DNA of 64,000 bases from Adiantum capillus-veneris. Taxonomy: Eukaryota > Streptophyta > Polypodiopsida > Polypodiales > Pteridaceae. The stretch spans positions 92,407,747 to 92,471,746 of the forward strand of contig CM043954.1 in assembly GCA_014529385.2 (NCBI GenBank), given 5' to 3'. The first letter of the stretch is position 1. Each line of letters starts with the position of its first letter. Of the stretch, positions 55,735-64,000 are shown piece by piece. The notes beneath the pieces were generated by a model. That model worked only from the letters and a program-made list of their open reading frames with translations. It was not told where the DNA came from and ran no database searches. A program made the translations under genes and the position numbers.

Positions 55735-58468
55735 TCTTTACTTTGTTGTCCTTTTTTACAATCCAAATCTGCTTCCGCTTCACTTGTGCTTGCCACAAAC
55801 TCTTTGCGACCCAAACCTGCTTTGTTCTTTGTGTTGATTTCCTCGACTTGAAATACCTAGGAGTTTTCGTTGATTGTACTGAAGGGAGTTCCTGTTTACA
55901 AATCTTTGGGATCCAAATTTGCTTGCTATAGCTTTGTGCCGTCATGAACTTCTTTGGAATCCAGATCTGTTTCACTGTCCTTGATTGTCTGGAATCACTC
56001 TGTTGTCTGGTATTGAAGACTTTGTTTTCCACCTTTGTGTTCTCTGGCACAACCTTTTTTGGTCTCCATACCAACTTTGACTCAGTTTTTTCCCAAGGTT
56101 GAGCTGTTATATTATTGCTTGTCTTCTTTATCCACTGTTGAGAATTCCTCGTCGAAGAGTAATCCGGTTGTATAGAAACTTTTGGTTGCCATTGCTTCTT
56201 CTTTTTCTCTGGTTGTTGTTTACCTTTGTCTTTGGATTCGTCCTTTGGAGTTGGCTCTTCTCCTTTGGTGAACTTAACTGATTGACTTTCACCTTCGTAT
56301 TTGATAAGCATTGATTTAGAACTCCAGTCAATCATTGCATTGTATTGCTTCTGCCATGGTTGTCCTATCAATAATGGATGTTGTGTAGCTTGGTCTTCAA
56401 CCACGTAAAACATATGAGGATACACATACTGGTTAATCTGTATATGTAAAACTGTGCATCCGACAGTTTTGATTGAATTCTCATAGTAACTCTTTAACTC
56501 TTGCTTGGCAGTTTGTAGTTTAGTGTCATTTGTCAATTGTCTATACAAACTGAGTGAAAGTAGGTTAGTTTGAGCTCCTGAATCCAATAGTGCTCTGGCT
56601 TTGATTTGGTTGGTTCCTACTTTGCATTCAATGATGGGTTCTTCTTTGTCATTATCCATTTCTGTTATACTGACTGCGTTTATTCGTATTGCTCCTTCAT
56701 TGCGCTGTTTCTGACGTAGTAGTCTTCTTTTCTCCATTCTTTCCTTCGCCTCGGCTTGCGCTTCCTCCACAATCTTTTTCTTTTTCTGGACACGCAGCTT
56801 TTCTTGATGTATTTTGAGAAGCATGTCTTGGGTTAGCGGCAAAAGATACTTTTTCACTCTGCATCCACTAATCCAATTGGGCATTTCTTCTCCGTCTAAT
56901 GTAGCAAGCTTGACGGCTCCACTTGGTGATAGATCCTTAATCACCAGAGGTCCCATCCCTCGCTTTTTAAGCTTCTTAGCATGCTGTTTCAGAGTGTAAA
57001 CTAGGACATAGTCCCCAACCTTAAACTCTTTAGTCCGCACATGCTTATCAAAAAAATCCTTTTGTCGCCTTTTTTGAGCGTAGATAGAAGCTACTGCTTT
57101 TAGGTGAAGCTCGTCTAGCTTTTCCAGGTCATCTATTCTATCAGAAAGCTCGTGCCTTGTCCACTCTAGATCCTTAGCCACCCTTAAGGTTGAAATCAAG
57201 AATTCTATTGGTAAGATAGCATTTAGCCCAAAAACCATGTTATATGGGGTCGTTCCTATTGATGTTTTATATGCTACCCTATATGCCCATACTGTTGAAT
57301 GCAACTTCTGGTCCCAGTCAGTTCTCGACTCAGATACAATCTTCGTGAGGACCATGCATATGGTTTTGTTTGTTGCTTCAGCTTGTCCGTTTGCTTGTGG
57401 ATGATACGGAGCTGATTTCCTATGGATTACCATGAATTCATCTAGAAGGATCTCTATCACTTCATTTATAAAATGTGTGCCTCGATCACTCACAATTTCT
57501 ATTGGCAATCCATATTGTACAAAGACGTATTCATATAGAAATTGTGCCGTGGTCCTGGCATCCGCTTTTTGAGTTGCCTTTGCTTCGACCCACTTTGTTA
57601 GATAGTCTGTAGCCACAACGATGTATTGTGCATGAGTCTTATATGCAGGAGGTGAAATGGGTCCGACATAATCAATCCCCCATTTTGCAAAAGCTCTTGC
57701 CCCCATCATTGGTCTAAGCGGCATATCATCTCTTTTAAGTGGTACTTTGGTCCGCTGACAGTCATCGCACCGTTTAACGTATTCCTCAGCGTCCATATGT
57801 AATGTTGGCCACCATATTCCTGCGGCTAAGACAAGTTTTGTTGTCTTATCACCTGAGAAATGGCCTCCACCTACTCCTCCATGAGCTTGCTCTAGTATTA
57901 TCACATACTCAGTCTCTGATGCGCAAATCCTAAGCTGGTTGTCTTTACCTCTCTTATAGAGTTGATCTCCTATTAAAGCGTAATCTCTAGCTTCTGTCTC
58001 TACAGATTTCTGACGAGCTTTTGACGTTCCTTCTGGGAAAGTTCTATTTGTGAGATATTCAACAATATACTGACTCCATTCCGGAGCGATCATTATCTGA
58101 TATAATGTTGAATACTCTGCTGGCGGTTTTGAGGAACATACAATACATACAGTGACATATTCATGTACGCTTTCTTTCATTCCTGGCCAATAGACTCCCA
58201 ATTGTAACAAATTCCTATATGTGTTCCTTCTTGAACAATGAAATGCACATTCCTGAACATGTGCTTCGCGCAGATATATATTATATTCCTCAGGATTGAT
58301 GCATAGTCGTAAAACATGATCATTTCCCAATTGATACAACCTTCCTGCAACCAATTGAAGATTCTTGGATTGCTGAATAGCAATATGTTTCTGGTTGTAT
58401 TCTCTTTTATCAAACTCTCCTCCATAGGTTAATAGGCTAACGACATTTTGAGACCACTTCGGTATCAT
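55735..58468 (-). CDS. pol: Element J integrase region with tandem zinc modules and C-terminal protease-like domain
   Basis: Approximate residues: first HHCC zinc module (H70, H77, C108, C111); second HHCC module (H196, H203, C234, C237) with the same spacing; integrase core with D266 (KWGIDYVGP), D328 (IVSDRGTHF) and E364 (GQAEATNK), i.e. D-D-35-E; basic module (VGDYVLVYTLKQHAKKLKKR, 484-503; VKLATLDGEEMPNW, 519-532); retropepsin-like domain (ALLDSGAQTNLLSLSLY near 626-642; HPLLIGQPWQKQY near 697-709); Lys/Gln-rich tail with LVWRPKK, KQIWIPKK, KQIWIPKI, KQVWVAKS and KQIWIVKK. The tail runs into the border with E. Confidence 0.88.
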
Positions 58469-58470
58469 TT

Positions 58471-60843
58471 CTATGTTGACAAGTACGCGTCTGGCATGTC
58501 GTCATCTACTCCTATAGGGTCTTCTCCATTCGTCAATCGCGAAAGATGATCAGCTCTAAGATGTGTTTTTTCTTTCTTTACTACTACCGTGAAGTCGAAT
58601 TCCAGTAAGATAATGAACCATCTCACTATTCTCCCGGTATTGCATGGTTTATTCACTAGGTAGAGCAAGGCTTGGTGATCCATAAAAAACACAAACTTGT
58701 TGTCTAGAAGATAATGCCGAAATTTCTTCACAGCATATATCATTCCTAATCCCTCTCGCTCTGTTGTGGTGTAATTCTTCTCTGCCTTGTTGAGCTGTCG
58801 ACTAGCGTAACAGATAGGAAAATCCATGTTTCCTTCTTTTGGCTGAGCCAGAATGCATCCTATTGCATATGCCGAAGCATCTATATGCACATGGAATATC
58901 TTCTCCCAATCTGGTGATTTCAAGACTGGAGCAGTAATGAGTGCCTCTTTCAATTTCTTGAACGATTCCTCACACTCCTCTGTCCATTCAAAGTTCACTA
59001 TTAGCCTGTAAAGTGGTTGGCCTATTATAGCGTACATGTAAATGAATCGTCTATAATATCCACAATGTCCCATAAAGTTTTGTACTTGTTTCGCATTGGT
59101 TGGTCTCGGCATATCCACTATAACTTTTATCTTCTCTAAATCCGTGGATATTCCATTTTGTGAGACAATATGTCCCAGAATTCTGCCCTGTCGGACCATA
59201 AACACACATTTCTCAGGATTGAGACAAATGCGATATGTCCTACATTTCTCAAATACTTTTCTTAGGTGTTCTAGATGCTCATCTCTCAGAAGAGAATGTA
59301 CACATAAGTCATCCATGTATATTTCTAGAAACAACCTTAAGTATTCTTTGAAAGCATGCGTCATCAGCCTCTGGAGGGTTGCGAGAGTATTGGTTAGACC
59401 AAAAGGCATAACCCGATACGCATAAATTCCCCGTTCCGTTGCAAAAGCTGTTTTATGTTGATTTTCCAGTGCTATGGCTAGCTGGTTATATCCTTGGTTG
59501 TTCTTTAACCTAGCTTCGTAAGCTCTCATCAGTGCGTCCAATGGTTCGTGTACTTTGTCGACTAGCATTGATCCCCCTGAGCTTAAGCTCGTTGTTTCTT
59601 TGATACTCTTTTGTTTCGTTCTTTCCGGGCTCATCTCTCGTTTCCCGTTTTGACTCTCAAGTTTTTCTAATCTATCTTTAGTTCGCTTTAGTTCCTCAGC
59701 TAGAATAGCGTCTTCACGTTCTTTTCTCAACTTCATGCGTGCTTTTCTAGCTTTCCATGTGTTTCTCTGACTCCGCGGTCCTTGACTAACCACTTCAGTC
59801 GCTAACTTTCCATTCTCAGGTTCTCTAGTGGTTTTCTTAGCTTGAGCTCTAGTAACAACTTGTGTTGGTATCAGAGTTTCATTTTCAGACCCACTGCTGG
59901 TAGGAATAGTTTCTAGCATATTCAATGTCGTCTTTTGCACTTTGTTTGGATTCTTTGAACAATCCTCAATGAAGTGAGTAACCCCACACTCAGTGCAATA
60001 AGCGTTAATTCTAATGATTTCCGTATGTGGACAAACATTCATCAGATGGTCACCTCCACACTTGTAACAGGGTCCTAGTGCTGGTCTTGGTCCCATTTGA
60101 TTCGTCCTTTGTGGATAGGATGGTCTTTGTCCTGTTAACCCTCCATGAGCTATGAACATCAATGTTCTTGCGTCCAAATTGTATCTCTCTTCATCAGAAT
60201 CACTTATAACTGTTGGTATTCCAACATTCCCAATCATGCCCCATGGTTCTGGTTGTTTGGGTTCTTCTGGTGGGTAATACACACTTGGAGACATGTGTGC
60301 ACCAGATTCTTCATAATAGGCTTGAACAGGTACTAAGGATTGTTCTTCCTGATTCTCTAAGGTTGGTGCATATCTAATGCCTACTGGTCTTGCTCCTGGT
60401 AAAGGTGGTTGTTGTCCCAATACCGGTTGCGGTCTTTCTATCCCCATAGGTCCTGGTACATTTCCCGTTGGGTATCGAGGTACTGGATGTACTTGAGGTG
60501 GTGCTAATTGAGCAGGAGGTGCATACTGACGCTCCCTTACATACCCTTTGTTGTAATAGCACTCCTCTGTTGGATGGTTTGTCCATTTTTGTTCAATAGC
60601 ACACCATTTCAGTGTTTTTGGCAATGGTTTTTGGTATGGTGCCATCCTTTTTAGAGCATCTTCTATCATTTGCTCTACATTTGGCATGGTTGTTGTTTGA
60701 ACATTCTTTTTAGTGGTAGTCTCGCTCGCTATGGAGGAGGAGCTACAGGATGCAAAATCTGTATCCGCTGACACCTCTCCATAAACCGTACAGTTATCCA
60801 CTAAGTAAATGCCTCTCTCGTTACTTGTTCGAAACTTGTACAA
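58471..60843 (-). CDS. pol: Element J knuckle, RT and RNase H region (790 codons)
   Basis: The N-terminal half is Pro/Gln/Tyr-rich with two CCHC knuckles (CYKCGGDHLMNVC; CTECGVTHFIEDC), then a Lys/Arg/Glu-rich helix region. RT follows (GYNQLAIALENQHKTAF; RVMPFGLTN; catalytic IYMDDLCVHS; LGHIVSQNGI). RNase H then has FHVHIDASAYAIGC, TTEREGLGMIYAVKKF, FFMDHQALLYLVNKP and LRADHLSRL as its blocks. Wording is very close to element E, so the two are sister lineages. Confidence 0.85.
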   Translation of the reverse strand: MYKFRTSNERGIYLVDNCTVYGEVSADTDFASCSSSSIASETTTKKNVQTTTMPNVEQMIEDALKRMAPYQKPLPKTLKWCAIEQKWTNHPTEECYYNKGYVRERQYAPPAQLAPPQVHPVPRYPTGNVPGPMGIERPQPVLGQQPPLPGARPVGIRYAPTLENQEEQSLVPVQAYYEESGAHMSPSVYYPPEEPKQPEPWGMIGNVGIPTVISDSDEERYNLDARTLMFIAHGGLTGQRPSYPQRTNQMGPRPALGPCYKCGGDHLMNVCPHTEIIRINAYCTECGVTHFIEDCSKNPNKVQKTTLNMLETIPTSSGSENETLIPTQVVTRAQAKKTTREPENGKLATEVVSQGPRSQRNTWKARKARMKLRKEREDAILAEELKRTKDRLEKLESQNGKREMSPERTKQKSIKETTSLSSGGSMLVDKVHEPLDALMRAYEARLKNNQGYNQLAIALENQHKTAFATERGIYAYRVMPFGLTNTLATLQRLMTHAFKEYLRLFLEIYMDDLCVHSLLRDEHLEHLRKVFEKCRTYRICLNPEKCVFMVRQGRILGHIVSQNGISTDLEKIKVIVDMPRPTNAKQVQNFMGHCGYYRRFIYMYAIIGQPLYRLIVNFEWTEECEESFKKLKEALITAPVLKSPDWEKIFHVHIDASAYAIGCILAQPKEGNMDFPICYASRQLNKAEKNYTTTEREGLGMIYAVKKFRHYLLDNKFVFFMDHQALLYLVNKPCNTGRIVRWFIILLEFDFTVVVKKEKTHLRADHLSRLTNGEDPIGVDDDMPDAYLST

Positions 60844-60923
60844 GCTTTCAAGTGCAAGTCCTTCTTGAGAGTGTCGTTTCTCAGTCCCTCAATAAAGAGA
60901 ACAGATAGTCTGTCATCTTGTGG

Positions 60924-62459
60924 TCATTCACGTACTGGACATCTCTCAATGTATTGTTTGAAGCGAAGTGAAGCTTCCTTCACTTTTTCGTGTTCTCTCT
61001 GTTTAAAAGCATATATTTGTGAGACCGTATTGTGCTTAATCCCTCGTTTTGAGAATTCCTCAGCAAACTCTCTTAGCAAATGTTCAATGTCATGGAATCC
61101 CCCTATGTTCAGTGGTTGAAACCATGTCAATGCCGTACCTTCTAGAGTAAGACCAAATCCCTCGTATTGTGTATGGAAATCTGTTATCTGCTCAGCTCTT
61201 AAGACTTGCTTAAAGAGTGACACATGTGCATACGGATCTCCTGAACCACCATACTTCTTTGGCATACACTTCGCTACTTGAGATGGTCTCATACGTCTAT
61301 GGTCTGCTACCAATCTCGTTGCTCCTGTGTCCCGGCTAAAGCTTTCTCTAGCATCATGGACTTCATGGGTTATCCTTGTCGGTTCCCCTACCCTGAATCT
61401 ACTACTAGGAGGTAATTGTGATGGTTCCGCTTCGAACCTTGGACCTGGAGTGGTATATATGGGGATTGGAACTGCACTACCTCGATTCGTATCCATTGAC
61501 TCTCTGGAATGTAATGATCCCATTGGTCCGGGCTTCGAGTACTGAGGTTGACTGAAAGAGTCAGCAGCCTGAGTTCTTTGTCCTCCTGTCGTCATTGGGT
61601 TTTGCCCTCCATTTGTTGGTGCTGGACTTTGTGAGCTAGAAGTAACATAATACTGATGTAGTGGTCCCCCAAAGTATGTATATCCTTCTAATTCTTTCTT
61701 GCCCATTGTTGAGTATTGCCTCCCATACTTGTCGTAAGCAGCAATTTTCACTTCCGATCCCTTTGTGTAGGTAAAGACATAAAGTCTTTTTTGGTCTGTC
61801 AACTCTCCGGTGTAGGGTTCTTCACATCTATAATAGAGATCTTGCTCCCCATTATTATATTTGTATAGCCCCACATAGATGTTATCAGTGTTGATCCTTG
61901 TAGTTTCATTCTCTCTTCTTAACCTCGCATCAGGGAAGTTCATTATTGGTGCTTTCTCCTCAAGTTCTTCATCTACTTTGGCTTTGGTGCCCATCAATCC
62001 CCACTTGTCCACAATGTTAGGGTTTAGGACTACCAAGTACATGGTACCCTCGTCATCTAGATATCTATCTCCGCTATAGCTCACAGGCACTAAGTCCTTG
62101 AACTCACTAGGTCTCTCCTCTATCTTTACACAATAGCGGTCCATTCCATCTTTGTAGATCTTGGCACCTTGCTCATTGTCGTACTGGTATTTTATGAACA
62201 ATAGCTTCATTGTGGCGGAAGGGTTTGATGATCCTGCTGCCATATTTTCTCTGTTGTTCAGGTTCAAGTGTTCCAAGTGTTCAGTGAAAATCTCGTAAGA
62301 TCTCTCCGAAGAAGTATCAGAAACACTTCCTTCAAAGATCGGCCCTAATGGTTGCACCCAACTTTGGTTTACACTTCCCTCGGTTGATATGACACTTGCT
62401 TGTTCCCCTTGTTTTGGTTGGTTATTCTGGAGATTCCTGCCCGATCTCAAATTCATCAA
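60924..62459 (-). CDS. gag: Element J Gag region (511 codons)
   Basis: It starts MMNLRSGRNLQNNQ, with the LRSG start shared with element E. The first half is not similar to known Gags in any way I can see (KRLYVFTYTKGSEVKIAAYD; YFGGPLHQYYV). The second half is a capsid domain: MPKKYGGSGDPYAHVSLF, FGLTLEGTALTWFQPLN, REFAEEFSKRGIKHN, ASLRFKQYIERCPVRE. Zinc knuckles are in the next ORF. Confidence 0.85.
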   Translation of the reverse strand: MMNLRSGRNLQNNQPKQGEQASVISTEGSVNQSWVQPLGPIFEGSVSDTSSERSYEIFTEHLEHLNLNNRENMAAGSSNPSATMKLLFIKYQYDNEQGAKIYKDGMDRYCVKIEERPSEFKDLVPVSYSGDRYLDDEGTMYLVVLNPNIVDKWGLMGTKAKVDEELEEKAPIMNFPDARLRRENETTRINTDNIYVGLYKYNNGEQDLYYRCEEPYTGELTDQKRLYVFTYTKGSEVKIAAYDKYGRQYSTMGKKELEGYTYFGGPLHQYYVTSSSQSPAPTNGGQNPMTTGGQRTQAADSFSQPQYSKPGPMGSLHSRESMDTNRGSAVPIPIYTTPGPRFEAEPSQLPPSSRFRVGEPTRITHEVHDARESFSRDTGATRLVADHRRMRPSQVAKCMPKKYGGSGDPYAHVSLFKQVLRAEQITDFHTQYEGFGLTLEGTALTWFQPLNIGGFHDIEHLLREFAEEFSKRGIKHNTVSQIYAFKQREHEKVKEASLRFKQYIERCPVRE

Positions 62460-63859
62460 TTCCCCTAAAGGACTTTAACTTCTCGTCTCGGCAATTTATG
62501 TTCCCAAGTTTTTGTGGTCAGAATTGATCCAAACTGATTGATAATTGGTCAATTGTTTAATCTTGTCAGTTGGACAACTTCTGTTTCATCAAGTGAGAAT
62601 TTTGTTGCAGTTATGCTGAAAAAGACATTATACGCGTATGATGTCTTTTTTCACAGATTTGGACTATTTTGGTTATGCTCACTCTCAGTAGACCCCTTAT
62701 GCTCTGTCCACTCACAAAATTCAGTTTGAACTCTGTTTGAGCAAGTTATGGCTAATTTAGGCTTTTCTTGGCAATTTTCCGCTTTTGACTTGTTTTGGGT
62801 CAATTGTGATCCAAATGGGATGAAACTTGAAATATAACCTCTAGACAGCTATTACAATGGATCTGTGTTGGCAAAGTATCAAAATATGTCCAAAATTAGG
62901 TCAAAGACATCATACGCGTACGATGTCTTTTTCATCAATTTGGGTCAAGACTTGATATTTTTGCTTTCTACAGTGTTTGTAACTATCTTGTCATGTCAGA
63001 TATCAAAAATAAGTAGTGGATGTACTAAAAGACATTATACGCGTATGATGTCTTTTTTCCCAGATTTTGACTATTTTTGGTTTTAAGCCTTCTCCAATGT
63101 TTATAATTGAGTTTCAAGTGTTTTTGTCAGGTTTGAATGTAAAAACAAGATCTGAATCCAAAATTTCCTATTCTTTGCGTTTCTTGGACTCCGACTTGTC
63201 TTTTTGGGTTTCTTTGAGTGTTAATGCTCTTGTTTTAAGTTGAAATTAGGGTATAACTCCCCTTTTGAACACTCTGGTAAAGTCAAAATTTCTGTTTTGG
63301 TCTCTGTTTGGTCATTTAGACATCATACGCGTATGATGTCTAAAGTTGCATATTTCCAGTTTTTTGGCACAGAATCCTTCCTAAAGCTTTCTCTAGTGCT
63401 CAGCAACTCCCAGATACACATAAAATTTCTCTGGCTTTTGTTTATTGCAAGTTTCACTACTAACTCGACGGTTTAGTGATCTAACATGCAATCAACCATA
63501 TCAAGCAAATATTCCAATGATTACTAGCTCCAGATCAGGATCAAATGAAGTCCTACCTAAGCTATTACTAATCATCAAATGGGTTTGGTAATTGTGATTT
63601 TAAAGAGATCCACTGCCACTCACGGACTAGCAAATTCTTCTTCTATCAACAACTACTCAACACCAACAAAACAACAAACAAATCTAACCTAATCTAAAAA
63701 TACTGTCAACACGGAAGACCCAGGAATACCCCACTTCCTAGTATCTCTCGAGATCTTCGGAGTCCACCACTCCTAGATCTTTTCTAGCTAAAGTATACAA
63801 AGTAGTTTATACGACTCACCTCGTAGGATTAGTCTAAGGTCACCTACTTAGGGCTCTCG
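62460..63859 (-). other. Leader of element J
   Basis: About 1.4 kb between primer-binding site and Gag start, unusually long. It carries four palindromes. The part 62662-63879 recurs at 30368-31581. No coding frame of note. Confidence 0.88.
62623..63341. repeat. Palindrome cluster 3 (four copies)
   Basis: The 24-bp palindrome lies at 62623-62646 (one difference), 62905-62928 (one), 63030-63053 (one) and 63318-63341 (perfect). Spacing is 282, 125 and 288. Confidence 0.95.
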
Positions 63860-63877
63860 TCCCCGGCAGCGGCGCCA
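63860..63877 (-). other. Primer-binding site of element J
   Basis: TGGCGCCGCTGCCGGGGA on the element strand, identical to the site at 31562-31579 and two bases from the LTR. Confidence 0.9.
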
Positions 63878-63879
63878 AA

Positions 63880-64000
63880 TGTTAAGGCGGTTACGCCGCT
63901 AGCGGAAGCTAAATAGCGAGAACTCAACCAACAACAGAATTTGTCAGACGAGGACGGAGCTTGACCCGCAGGCACATGGAAACAACTAGGTGGGTGTCAA
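63880..64000 (-). repeat. Start of the 5' LTR of element J (cut by window end)
   Basis: TGTTAAGGCGGTTACGCC on the plus strand; the 121 bases present match 31582-31702 with one difference. Confidence 0.9.

Larger units (their letters stand above)
55730..64000 (-). mobile_element. Element J: OTA-like gypsy element interrupted by E, 5' end off the window
   Basis: Minus-strand order: LTR start (63880 and beyond), primer-binding site (63860-63877), 1.4-kb leader with four palindromes, Gag ORF (60924-62459), a second ORF with zinc knuckles, RT and RNase H (58471-60843), a third with integrase, protease-like domain and W-x-P-K tail (55735-58468). Element E interrupts it at 55730, and the remainder lies left of 42382. 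No pair of its own LTRs is visible, so age is unknown, but it predates E. Apart from the insertion it appears to have a few breaks (about two to five). Confidence 0.9.

Overview
The window is nuclear DNA from a land plant with a large, repeat-rich genome. It is almost wholly built from Ty3/gypsy LTR retrotransposons inserted beside and inside one another. The plant call rests on chromoviruses with C-terminal chromodomains, two Athila/Tat-like (OTA-like) elements whose primer-binding sites read TGGCGCCGCTGCCGGGGA or a close variant, and captured fragments of a class I histone deacetylase and a Pumilio protein of plant type. One element (15-24.6 kb) has reverse-transcriptase and RNase H motifs unlike the common angiosperm lineages, so a fern, lycophyte or other non-flowering plant is possible. 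That is inference. I see no intact host gene, tRNA, rRNA or CRISPR array.

Layout. 1-1.6 kb: nothing recognisable. 1.6-7.8 kb (+): element A, an old broken chromovirus with both LTRs and a seven-copy motif array before its 3' LTR. 7.8-9.4 kb: pieces of an unidentified intron-bearing gene. 9.4-12.8 kb (-): a probable non-autonomous LTR element with a coiled-coil protein. 12.8-15.2 kb: simple and diverged repeats. 15.2-24.6 kb (-): element D, an old broken gypsy element whose 1.8-kb terminal repeats both carry histone deacetylase and Pumilio gene fragments. 24.6-25.9 kb (-): tail of an OTA-like Pol. 25.9-30.4 kb: AT-rich DNA ending in a plus-strand LTR-like sequence. 30.4-32.8 kb (-): leader and LTR of the element J family. 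32.8-37.7 kb (-): element H, a broken chromovirus. 37.7-42.4 kb: non-coding repeats, a palindrome cluster and the displaced 3' part of J. 42.4-55.7 kb (-): element E, young and nearly whole, with a perfect 5-bp target duplication, inserted into J. 55.7-64 kb (-): the rest of J, whose 5' LTR runs off the window.

Most unusual points. (1) E, J and the 24.6-25.9 kb fragment share a Pol layout in which a retropepsin-like domain follows integrase; E has another protease in the normal place before RT. (2) J carries two tandem integrase zinc-binding (HHCC) modules with identical ligand spacing. (3) A 24-bp palindrome centred on ACGCGT occurs eleven times in three clusters at repeating intervals in J-family leaders and related DNA. 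(4) Host chromatin- and RNA-regulator fragments lie inside the terminal repeats of D. (5) E has an accessory acidic ORF directly behind a good splice-acceptor sequence. Percent divergences and ages were judged by eye.
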